A stretch of 64,000 nucleotides of DNA from NCBI GenBank assembly GCA_009602735.1, contig WELA01008653.1, positions 1 through 64,000 on the forward strand, read 5' to 3'. Source of the stretch: Mesotaenium endlicherianum (Eukaryota; Streptophyta; Zygnematophyceae; Zygnematales; Mesotaeniaceae). This document shows, in pieces, positions 53,401 through 61,070 of the stretch (position 1 is its first letter; every line of letters begins with the position of its first letter). Below the pieces are notes generated by a model. The model was not told where the DNA came from. It searched no databases and saw nothing but the letters and a program-made list of their open reading frames with translations. The translations under genes and the position numbers were made by a program.

Positions 53401-53827
53401 GCAAACCGGTATTGAACCATTGAGGTGAATTGGGTACGCAAGCCTGGTTGAGAATACTGTATACCAACTCATCATAAAACACCTGCGCATCTTTGGTTGA
53501 TGCAAAATACCCGTAACGCTCTCCCCACACACGCCAGCAATTGGCCATACGGTGTGCCACCTGTTTTACGCTGGTTTCCCTGCCTACCGAACCATCTGGC
53601 TGGGGTACCCCGGCTTTGCGGAAATATTTTTGGGCGAGGATGTCTGTTGCGATCTGGCTCCATTGTTTCGGAACTTCTACGTTGTTCATTTCAAAAACCT
53701 TTTCGCCATTGGGGTTTTTGATAACACTGTCGCGGTAATCGTATTCGAACTGGTCAAAAGGGCTTACACCCTCTGTTGTAAAGCGGCGGCTGAACTGTAA
53801 ACCTTTAGAAGTGCGTGGGTTAGCCAT
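50471..53827 (-). CDS. nrdJ: Adenosylcobalamin-dependent ribonucleotide reductase
   Basis: 1118 residues of class II ribonucleotide reductase, which makes deoxyribonucleotides using a B12 cofactor and needs no oxygen. The catalytic barrel shows [39 protein letters not shown] and [20 protein letters not shown]. A TSCPD domain follows at about 920-1020 ([37 protein letters not shown]). The last 30 residues form a zinc ribbon (CNTCGH, then [13 protein letters not shown]). Longer than minimal NrdJ because of these C-terminal parts. No B12 riboswitch was recognised upstream. DnaA-box-like sites lie ~115 bases before the start. Confidence 0.95.
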   Translation of the reverse strand: [1118 protein letters not shown]

Positions 53828-54194
53828 GTAAGTATAGTTTTTAGCTGGTTTGTTGGTTTAGTCTCCGGTTAACGAATTGTTAAGCGGTTGACGAAAATAT
53901 CTTTCCATTTTCACAATTCAACGCCGGAAATATCCACTGCTTGTGGATAAGGCATGTGGATTTTTTCGTACCTCCAATCAGGGTTGCATTTGCTGGAAAA
54001 TGCACAATGGGTAGAAAATATTTTTGATCTTTTTGTAGTTTAAATGAACTTTTTTTCGTAAATAAAAAAGCCAGATTCCGAGGGGTTTTGCCTTTTACAA
54101 ACACAAAAAACGCTCCAGGCAGCTACTTGTACCGAAATATGTATCTTTCCATGGATTTTTTTGCATTTTTGCAACAGCATCTATCCAATATTGA
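53828..54194. other. 367-base intergenic region between divergent nrdJ and GGGP synthase genes
   Basis: No gene is recognised. It is A+T-rich with runs of A and T. It must hold the promoters of both divergent genes. The only distinct signals seen are DnaA-box-like sites at 53931-53963 and a CATTTTTG near-match to the -7 element just before the plus-strand gene. No tRNA, riboswitch or clear small RNA is visible. Confidence 0.6.
53931..53963. promoter_or_regulatory. DnaA-box-like cluster upstream of nrdJ
   Basis: TGTGGATAA (53942-53950) is a perfect consensus DnaA box. TGTGGATTT (53955-53963) is a close variant. TATCCAC (53931-53937) faces the first as an inverted copy, forming a TATCCAC-N5-GTGGATA dyad. 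Three sites within 33 bases suggest DnaA control of the reductase gene, as known for nrdAB in E. coli. Confidence 0.4.
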
Positions 54195-54950
54195 ATGAAG
54201 CAAGCATTGTACAACCAATTTGTAGAGAAGAAAAGAACAGGCAGGAAATCTTTTGCGGTATTGATCGACCCCGATAAGGTAGATGACCAAAAGATCGCGC
54301 AACTGGTGCGATTGGCCACTGATGCTAAAGTCGATTATTTTTTCGTGGGCGGCAGTTTGGTCATTTCCAGTCACCTCGACGATTGCATCCGCCAGCTCAA
54401 AGCTTCCTGCGCTATTCCTGTTGTTTTATTCCCCGGCTCGCCTTCCCAGGTAAGTAAATATGCCGATGCTTTATTATATCTTTCACTCATATCTGGCCGC
54501 AACCCGGAACTGTTGATTGGTCAGCATGTGATCAGCGCTCCTTTTGTAAAGAAAAGCGGGCTCGAGATCATGCCTACCGGTTATATGGTCGTTGATGGAG
54601 GAGCTCCTACTACGGTGTCTTATATTTCCAATGCAACACCTATTCCGGCAGACAAAAATGATATCGCCATGTGTACGGCCATGGCAGGAGAAATGCTGGG
54701 TATGAAACTTATCTACATGGATGCAGGCAGTGGAGCCAAGCGGCCCATACCCGAATCCATGATAGAGAAAGTAGCGCGTCACATTGAAGTGCCGTTGATC
54801 ATCGGCGGAGGTATCATCGATCCCGTTAAAGCCTATCTCAACTGCAAGGCAGGAGCCGATGTGATTGTAGTGGGCAATGCGATTGAAAAAGATCCGACGC
54901 TGATCAAAGAATTGAGCGCAGCCGTGCACAGTATTCCTGTGCAAGTATAA
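54195..54950 (+). CDS. Geranylgeranylglyceryl phosphate synthase family protein (GGGPS/PcrB)
   Basis: 251 residues with a TIM-barrel fold. The family joins a polyprenyl diphosphate to sn-glycerol-1-phosphate. Visible are FAVLIDPDKVDD (phosphate/metal Asp), DYFFVGGSLV, VLFPGSPSQVS, YMDAGSGAKRPI and the phosphate-binding glycines LIIGGGIIDP and DVIVVGNAIEKD. GGGPS makes the first ether bond of archaeal lipids. Bacterial homologues exist in Bacteroidota and as PcrB in Bacillus, with uncertain roles. Chain length and product cannot be read here. Stands alone, divergent from nrdJ. Confidence 0.92.
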   Translation: MKQALYNQFVEKKRTGRKSFAVLIDPDKVDDQKIAQLVRLATDAKVDYFFVGGSLVISSHLDDCIRQLKASCAIPVVLFPGSPSQVSKYADALLYLSLISGRNPELLIGQHVISAPFVKKSGLEIMPTGYMVVDGGAPTTVSYISNATPIPADKNDIAMCTAMAGEMLGMKLIYMDAGSGAKRPIPESMIEKVARHIEVPLIIGGGIIDPVKAYLNCKAGADVIVVGNAIEKDPTLIKELSAAVHSIPVQV

Positions 54951-54967
54951 CAAACAATAAAGCTCTT

Positions 54968-55957
<990 letters not shown>

Positions 55958-56056
55958 AATGATCTGTTTAAGATGAATTGTTTTGTCATGTAAAATTATT
56001 AGACCCTGTCATGGCAGTTATTACCTGATTGAAACCATTCATTACAAAATTCAATC

Positions 56057-56974
56057 CTAATTCAAACTCCTGAAAAACGACGGCGTTACCTGCGTTTGCT
56101 TCTTGAAAAAATTATTGAAGTGCGATGGTTCTTCAAAACCCAGGCAGTAACCGATCTCGGCAATATTCCAATCGGTGTGCTTCAACAAAGACTTGGCTTC
56201 ACTCACCAGCCGTTCTGCTATTACGCCTGTGGTGGTTTTACCTGTGGTTGCCTTCACGGCTTTGTTCAGGTGATTCACATGCACTGCCAATTGATCGGCA
56301 AAATTGGCTGCAGAGCGCATATCAAATCGCTGCGATGTGTTTTCGATGGGGAACTGTCTTTCCAGCAATTCAGTAAATACCGCGGTGATGCGGGCCTTGG
56401 CGTCTGTGTGCCGGCAGAGACTTTCAGAAGGCTCCATTTTAAGTGCATAATGGATCAACTCGGTAACATAACTCTTCTGCAGATCGAATTTGAACGCATA
56501 ATCCGATTGCATTTCATTCAGCATCTTGTTGAATATCTGGCTCACTTCCCTATCCTGCTCCTTGTTGAGTATATAGGACGGATTGCCGCCAGGTTTGAAC
56601 ATCGGCAGGTCGCCGAATTCATTCCGTATCCTGTCGGCAAAAAAGGATTTGGAGAAAATGCAGAAAAAACCGGTCTTGTCATCCGACAAAGACTCAAGGG
56701 CATAAGGAACCAGCGGGTTAAAAAAGATCAGCGTAGTGCCGGATATTTCAATACTCTTATCGGCATAATGGTACAGGTTGTGCCCGCGAATAAGGCTGAT
56801 CTTGTAAAAATCCCTGCGGCTGTATACGACTTTGGTCTTGCATTTCTCCATTTGAAAAACGTTGAAATGTCCCATGCCTTCGTGCAGGTTGGCCGGAAGG
56901 ATATTGAACTTGTCTCTGTAAAAATCTTCGATTGTTTGCATAAGTTGCGCTCTCAGGATGTTTTCGATTGCCAT
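56057..56974 (-). CDS. AraC-family transcriptional regulator
   Basis: 305 residues. The N-terminal cupin-like ligand domain (~20-170, GHFNVFQMEKCKTKVVYSRR, SIEISGTTLIFFNPLVPYAL) precedes a C-terminal double HTH (~205-305). The latter is visible as FADQLAVHVNHLNKAVKATT, AERLVSEAKSLLKHTDWNIA and GYCLGFEEPSHFNNFFKKQT. Positioned before an aldo/keto reductase and divergent (84 bases) from the Ada/AlkB cluster, it could regulate either; the reductase is the more usual target. The ligand is unknown. Confidence 0.93.
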   Translation of the reverse strand: MAIENILRAQLMQTIEDFYRDKFNILPANLHEGMGHFNVFQMEKCKTKVVYSRRDFYKISLIRGHNLYHYADKSIEISGTTLIFFNPLVPYALESLSDDKTGFFCIFSKSFFADRIRNEFGDLPMFKPGGNPSYILNKEQDREVSQIFNKMLNEMQSDYAFKFDLQKSYVTELIHYALKMEPSESLCRHTDAKARITAVFTELLERQFPIENTSQRFDMRSAANFADQLAVHVNHLNKAVKATTGKTTTGVIAERLVSEAKSLLKHTDWNIAEIGYCLGFEEPSHFNNFFKKQTQVTPSFFRSLN

Positions 56975-57033
56975 ACAAATCTAAACAACTTCAACTTCGC
57001 AAGTTTCGGGTTTTATGGCTACCCTATGCGTTT

Positions 57034-57041
57034 TAGTTTTG
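57034..57041 (+). promoter_or_regulatory. Candidate -7 element TAGTTTTG for the alkylation-repair cluster
   Basis: Exact match to TAnnTTTG, 17 bases before the ATG at 57059, in the 84-base space divergent from the AraC gene. Confidence 0.4.
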
Positions 57042-57058
57042 TTCTATAATTAACACCC

Positions 57059-57904
57059 ATGAACGACCAGGAAAATATCAACTACGGGCGTGTGGCAGCG
57101 GCCATTGATTATATCAGGGAAAATTTCCGTTCGCAGCCCGACCTCGATGAAATTGCAGAAAAAGTACATCTGAGTCCCTTTCATTTTCAGCGGCTTTTTA
57201 CGGAATGGGCAGGTACCAGTCCGAAAAAATTCCTGCAATACATCAGCATCGCCCATGCCAAAAAAATGCTCAAGGAGGAACAAGCTACCCTGTTCGAAAC
57301 AGCTTATGAGACAGGGCTTTCCGGCACCAGCCGCCTGCATGATCTTTTTATTCATATAGAAGGCATGACGCCTGCCGAATACCGCGATGGCGGAAAAAGC
57401 CTCGCCATCAATTATAGTTTTGCAGAAAGTCCCTTTGGCAATATCCTCGTGGCTTCTACCCCCAAAGGCATTTGTTATATGGCTTTTGCCGATGATGCGG
57501 AACAATCATTTGAAGCGCTTCGCAAACAGTTTCCTCATGCACAGTTCAGGCAGGTAGTAGATATGATCCAGCAAAATGCGTTGTACATTTTTACGCAGGA
57601 CTGGAAAAACCTCGGCCAGGTAAAGCTGCACCTCAAAGGCACCGATTTTCAATTAAAAGTCTGGGAAACATTGCTCAAGATACCGTTGGGGCGCTTGGCG
57701 ACTTATGGTACTATTGCCCAACAAATAGCGCAGCCCCATGCAGCGAGGGCCGTTGGAACAGCCATCGGAAGCAATCCCGTGGCATACCTCATCCCCTGTC
57801 ACCGTGTTATTCAATCGACCGGCATTTTTGGCGGTTATATGTGGGGACCTACCCGCAAAACAGCGATCATTGGCTGGGAAGCCGCTAAAACAGCAATGAA
57901 ATGA
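57059..57904 (+). CDS. AraC-HTH fused to O6-alkylguanine-DNA alkyltransferase (Ada lacking its N-terminal domain)
   Basis: 281 residues. Residues ~10-110 are an AraC-type double HTH (YIRENFRSQPDLDEIAEKVH, LSPFHFQRLFTEWAGTSPKK, then MTPAEYRD). Residues ~115-280 are the alkyltransferase, with acceptor Cys247 in IPCHRVIQSTGIFGGY and the DNA-binding RAVGTAIGSNP. It removes alkyl groups from O6-guanine irreversibly and is probably also a regulator. Unlike E. coli Ada it has no N-terminal phosphotriester/zinc domain; that domain is the next gene, overlapping by ATGA. The gene is the first of an alkylation-response operon with alkB. Confidence 0.93.
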   Translation: MNDQENINYGRVAAAIDYIRENFRSQPDLDEIAEKVHLSPFHFQRLFTEWAGTSPKKFLQYISIAHAKKMLKEEQATLFETAYETGLSGTSRLHDLFIHIEGMTPAEYRDGGKSLAINYSFAESPFGNILVASTPKGICYMAFADDAEQSFEALRKQFPHAQFRQVVDMIQQNALYIFTQDWKNLGQVKLHLKGTDFQLKVWETLLKIPLGRLATYGTIAQQIAQPHAARAVGTAIGSNPVAYLIPCHRVIQSTGIFGGYMWGPTRKTAIIGWEAAKTAMK

Positions 57905-58149
57905 TCAGGCATATTAATATCAGTAATAATGAACTAAGAAAAAAGATCAGACACCGCGAAATTTTGATGGGTGGAAACAGCAGGCTGAAAATTTATGGTA
58001 GCATACTATGCAACTCCGGGAAACGCATGAGTAAAAACAACCGTGTATTCTTTGCCAACGCTGAAGAAGCTGTTCAATTAGGCTTTCGTCCGTGTGGACA
58101 TTGTATGCGGGATGCTTATCAAACTTGGAAAAATGGATTTATTCAGTAA
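57901..58149 (+). CDS. Separate Ada-type zinc-binding domain protein
   Basis: 82 residues. LKIYGSILCNSGKRMSKNNR, then VFFANAEEAVQLGFRPCGHC match the metal-binding (methylphosphotriester) domain of Ada. In Ada, four cysteines (38, 42, 69, 72) bind zinc and Cys38 accepts methyl from the DNA backbone. Here only Cys37, Cys65 and Cys68 are present. The CxxC pair is kept, but a single cysteine stands where Ada has two, so zinc ligation and methyl acceptance are uncertain. It overlaps the AraC-MGMT gene by four bases (ATGA) and alkB by 17, so the three are translationally coupled. It may act as the sensor half of a two-piece Ada. Confidence 0.85.
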   Translation: MIRHINISNNELRKKIRHREILMGGNSRLKIYGSILCNSGKRMSKNNRVFFANAEEAVQLGFRPCGHCMRDAYQTWKNGFIQ

Positions 58150-58744
58150 TAGCATAGACGAAACCACCAACCTGCTCCCTAAAGACGGCATCGTCAATTA
58201 TTTTGGGAAGTTGTTGTCAAGAAAAGCAAGCGATCATTATTTTGATCGCCTGTTGGAAGACATCCGGTGGAAAAACGATGAAGCCATCATTCTTGGTAAA
58301 CACATCATTACCAAGCGCAAGGTAGCCTGGTATGGTGACAGCAACTATGCCTACACCTACTCTAATATAACCAGGCAGGCGCTCATCTGGACCAAAGAAC
58401 TACTTGAATTAAAAGCGCTGGTAGAAGAACGAACAGAGACTGTTTTCAACTCCTGTCTGCTTAACCTCTATCACAATGGCGATGAAGGAATGGCCTGGCA
58501 CAGCGATGATGAAAAATCGCTGGGAGTCAATACTATCATTGCTTCCCTCAGCTTTGGCGCCGAACGGAAATTTGTTTTCAAGCACAAAAGAACCGGCGAA
58601 AAAGTTGGCCTCATTTTAGAATCAGGCAGCCTGCTTGTAATGAAGGGAACTACCCAAACGCATTGGCTGCATCGCTTGCCTCCTACCAAACTGGTTTCAA
58701 AACCCAGAATCAATCTTACTTTCAGAACCATTTACGATCTTTAG
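58133..58744 (+). CDS. AlkB-family 2-oxoglutarate/Fe(II) DNA dealkylase
   Basis: 203 residues from the ATG at 58133 (MDLFSNSIDETTNLLPKDG); an upstream ATG lies inside the zinc-domain gene. AlkB removes 1-methyladenine and 3-methylcytosine oxidatively. Iron ligands His123 and Asp125 (AWHSDDEKSLG) and His180 (THWLHRLPP), and the 2OG-binding arginines 192 and 198 (PRINLTFR), are visible. The SLSFGAERKFVFKHK segment and NLYHNGDEGM resemble human ALKBH2/3 more than E. coli AlkB. The 17-base overlap with the preceding gene shows shared expression with the Ada parts. Confidence 0.93.
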   Translation: MDLFSNSIDETTNLLPKDGIVNYFGKLLSRKASDHYFDRLLEDIRWKNDEAIILGKHIITKRKVAWYGDSNYAYTYSNITRQALIWTKELLELKALVEERTETVFNSCLLNLYHNGDEGMAWHSDDEKSLGVNTIIASLSFGAERKFVFKHKRTGEKVGLILESGSLLVMKGTTQTHWLHRLPPTKLVSKPRINLTFRTIYDL

Positions 58745-58763
58745 GTTTCTCAAACCCGGCAAT

Positions 58764-59723
58764 ATGTCTCTTTATAAAAAAATCAATCCTTTTTCAAAGC
58801 CAAACAACGATATTGGTTTCACCACCAATACCAGCCAGATCCTGGGCGGCCGGTTCATCAATAAAGACGGCAGTTATAACCTGGTCAAGGAAGGCATGCC
58901 TTTCTGGAAAAGAATAAGCATATTTCATGACATGCTTACCCTGCCCCAGTGGAAATTCATCAGCATCATTGTGCTGTTTTATTTTGTCATCAATCTTGTT
59001 TTCGCTGCTGTTTATTACCTGTTGGGGCCGTCTCAAATGTCGGGTTTGCCTGCTGGCGATCAGTGGAAAATATTCAAGGAACTGTTTTATTTCAGTACAC
59101 AAACCTTCACAACAGTTGGCTACGGGCATATTTATCCTGTTGGCGATGGGGCCAGCCTCGTATCCGGACTCGAAGCGCTGACCGGCTTCTTATCACTGGC
59201 CATTGCTACCGGTTTAATCTATGGACGTTTCTCCAAGCCCAGGAGTTACCTGGTGTTCAGCGATCATGCATTGGTTGGTCCGTATAAGAACGGCACAGGC
59301 ATCATGTTCCGCTTTGCTGCTATCAAAGACAAACATACCCTTACCGATCTGGAAGTAAGGGTGAATGTGGGCATGCAGGTGTTAGAAAACGACTCGCTTA
59401 TATACAAGTACTTTTCATTGAACCTGGAAAGGTCGCGCGTGGAAAGCATGCCCATGAGCTGGACCGTTGTGCATCCCATAGACGAGAACAGTCCCTTCTC
59501 CGGTTTTACCGAAGACGATATGAAAAATGCCGATGTGGAATTGTATGTTATGCTGAAAGGGTTCGACGATGTATTTTCCAACTTTGTTCAGCATCGCACT
59601 TCCTACACTTACAACGAAATACTCTTCAACCGCAAGTTTGTACCCATGTACCGGGAGAGTGAGGATGGCAGCGTCACCATCCTGGAATTGCACAAACTGA
59701 ACGTACATGAGATAATGAACTGA
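58764..59723 (+). CDS. Inward-rectifier (Kir/KirBac-type) potassium channel
   Basis: 319 residues. Two membrane helices (~63-87 and ~131-155) flank a pore helix and the selectivity filter TVGYG (117-121, in STQTFTTVGYGHIYP). The C-terminal ~160 residues form the cytoplasmic immunoglobulin-like Kir domain (PRSYLVFSDHALVGPYKNGT, LEVRVNVGMQVLEND, MSWTVVHPIDENSPFSGFT). It is a potassium channel in the inner membrane, gated by its cytoplasmic domain. It starts 19 bases after alkB in the same direction, so it may be transcribed with the alkylation-repair genes. The convergent peptidase ends one base after its stop. Confidence 0.94.
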   Translation: MSLYKKINPFSKPNNDIGFTTNTSQILGGRFINKDGSYNLVKEGMPFWKRISIFHDMLTLPQWKFISIIVLFYFVINLVFAAVYYLLGPSQMSGLPAGDQWKIFKELFYFSTQTFTTVGYGHIYPVGDGASLVSGLEALTGFLSLAIATGLIYGRFSKPRSYLVFSDHALVGPYKNGTGIMFRFAAIKDKHTLTDLEVRVNVGMQVLENDSLIYKYFSLNLERSRVESMPMSWTVVHPIDENSPFSGFTEDDMKNADVELYVMLKGFDDVFSNFVQHRTSYTYNEILFNRKFVPMYRESEDGSVTILELHKLNVHEIMN

Positions 59724-59724
59724 T

Positions 59725-61017
59725 CTATTTCAACCCGGCAGTATCTACCCGCGAAGGCGTTTCCTTTCCGTTCACAATACCTCTTGAACTCAATGCAATG
59801 GCTTTGATGATCATGGTCATGTTATCAAGGTCCAGCGTTCCTATTTCGTCGCTGGCTTTGTGATAATTGGGTTCGCTGTCCATCTTCGATGTAGAGATCG
59901 TATGCGCAGGAACGCCCAAACGCGCAAGGGTAGCATTATCTGAGCGGTAGAATAATTGCTGATCGGGATATGGATCCGGATAAAAATTAAAACCGGTTCC
60001 TTCCAGGTTGCCTTGCAGTATCTTGCCCATATCTGTTTTTTCGTACCCGGTGATATAGGCGGAATTCCTTCCCCACTTGCTTTCTGTTCCAATCATTTCA
60101 ATATTGAACATGGCTTTCACCTCGTCGGGGTTGAATTGCTTGGAAAAATAAGTAGCTCCGAACCCTCCTGTTTCTTCTGCTGTAAAAGCAGCAAAGATCA
60201 GGGTGCGTTCGTTGTTATTCAGCGCTTTGAAATATTTAGCCAGCATCATCACTGCCGTAGTGCCTGCCGCATCATCATTGGCTCCGTTGTAGATAGAGTC
60301 GTTATTAATCATATTCCGCGTATTGATGCCCAGGTGATCGTAGTGCCCGGAAAAAATAACATACTCATTAGGCTTGCTCTTGCCAGTCAGCACACCTACC
60401 ACATTGGCCAGTTTCATTTCGGTGATCTCATGTTTGGCTGTGATCGTGTAAGCAGTCGGTTTTTGGGTAGTGAGTACGAACACTACATTCTTATCTGTTT
60501 TGAAAAGGGCCGATTTCATACGGGTAAGATTGCCGAACAAGTGGCCAAAACTGGTATCTACCAGTACCAGGTAATTCTTATTCCCATTGAGCACTTTGCC
60601 TACCACGCCGCGTATATTATCATTGGCCGCCACGGTCACTGTTTCGTAACCCGAATGTTCGTTGATCGTCAGTTCGGGCTGGCATGTGAACACAATCACA
60701 TTCCTGCTGTCGATCGTTGCACCATCGAAAGAACAGTTAACACCCAAAAATTTCGGGCGAACCATGGAAAAAGATTGCAGGTAAGTGCCGCCGTTGTTGA
60801 GTGTTTGCAACCCGGTCTGTTTGAATTCAGAAGCGATGAAAGCCGCTGCTTTTTCAATCCCCGGCGTAAAAACACGCCGCCCTTCCATATCATCTGCTGA
60901 TAACGTGCGCTCTATGCGCTCTACTTCTTTAACCTGGATGACCTTATCGGCCGATGTCTGTGCAAAAGAAAATGTTGCTGCCAGTGAAGACAACAACATC
61001 AAACTAAATTCTTTCAT
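59725..61017 (-). CDS. Exported M28-family metallopeptidase
   Basis: 430 residues. A signal peptide (MKEFSLMLLSSLAATFSFAQ) leads to a zinc aminopeptidase domain. Ligands/catalytic residues are seen in IFSGHYDHLGI (His, Asp), YNGANDDAAGTTAVMML (Asp) and FAAFTAEETGGFGA (Glu pair). IEMIGTESKWG and the later ISTSKMDSEPNYHKASDE supply the remaining Asp and His. The PA insert is in residues ~85-210. It is probably periplasmic or secreted, releasing N-terminal residues from peptides. No lipobox or T9SS tail is obvious. Confidence 0.92.
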   Translation of the reverse strand: MKEFSLMLLSSLAATFSFAQTSADKVIQVKEVERIERTLSADDMEGRRVFTPGIEKAAAFIASEFKQTGLQTLNNGGTYLQSFSMVRPKFLGVNCSFDGATIDSRNVIVFTCQPELTINEHSGYETVTVAANDNIRGVVGKVLNGNKNYLVLVDTSFGHLFGNLTRMKSALFKTDKNVVFVLTTQKPTAYTITAKHEITEMKLANVVGVLTGKSKPNEYVIFSGHYDHLGINTRNMINNDSIYNGANDDAAGTTAVMMLAKYFKALNNNERTLIFAAFTAEETGGFGATYFSKQFNPDEVKAMFNIEMIGTESKWGRNSAYITGYEKTDMGKILQGNLEGTGFNFYPDPYPDQQLFYRSDNATLARLGVPAHTISTSKMDSEPNYHKASDEIGTLDLDNMTMIIKAIALSSRGIVNGKETPSRVDTAGLK

Positions 61018-61034
61018 TACTAATTGTTTGTTTT

Positions 61035-61062
61035 AATTGAGCCATTGCGTATCGAGTCATTG
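61035..61062. repeat. ATTGAGCCATTGCG...GAGTCATTG short repeat
   Basis: Another copy of the GAGCCATTG / GAGTCATTG family, between the peptidase start and the stop of the response-regulator gene. Confidence 0.5.
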
Positions 61063-61070
61063 TCACATTA

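Noticed and set aside
53828-54194. Possible B12 riboswitch before the B12-dependent reductase gene
   Set aside because: I searched the leader by eye for the conserved B12-box and the paired elements around it and found none; the A+T-rich leader does not look structured.
56096-57049. 317-codon open frame opposite the AraC gene
   Set aside because: Covers the AraC gene in antisense; the AraC frame has clear cupin and HTH domains, this one none.
59956-60900. 314-codon open frame opposite the M28 peptidase gene
   Set aside because: Antisense to a peptidase with all catalytic motifs; no own motif.
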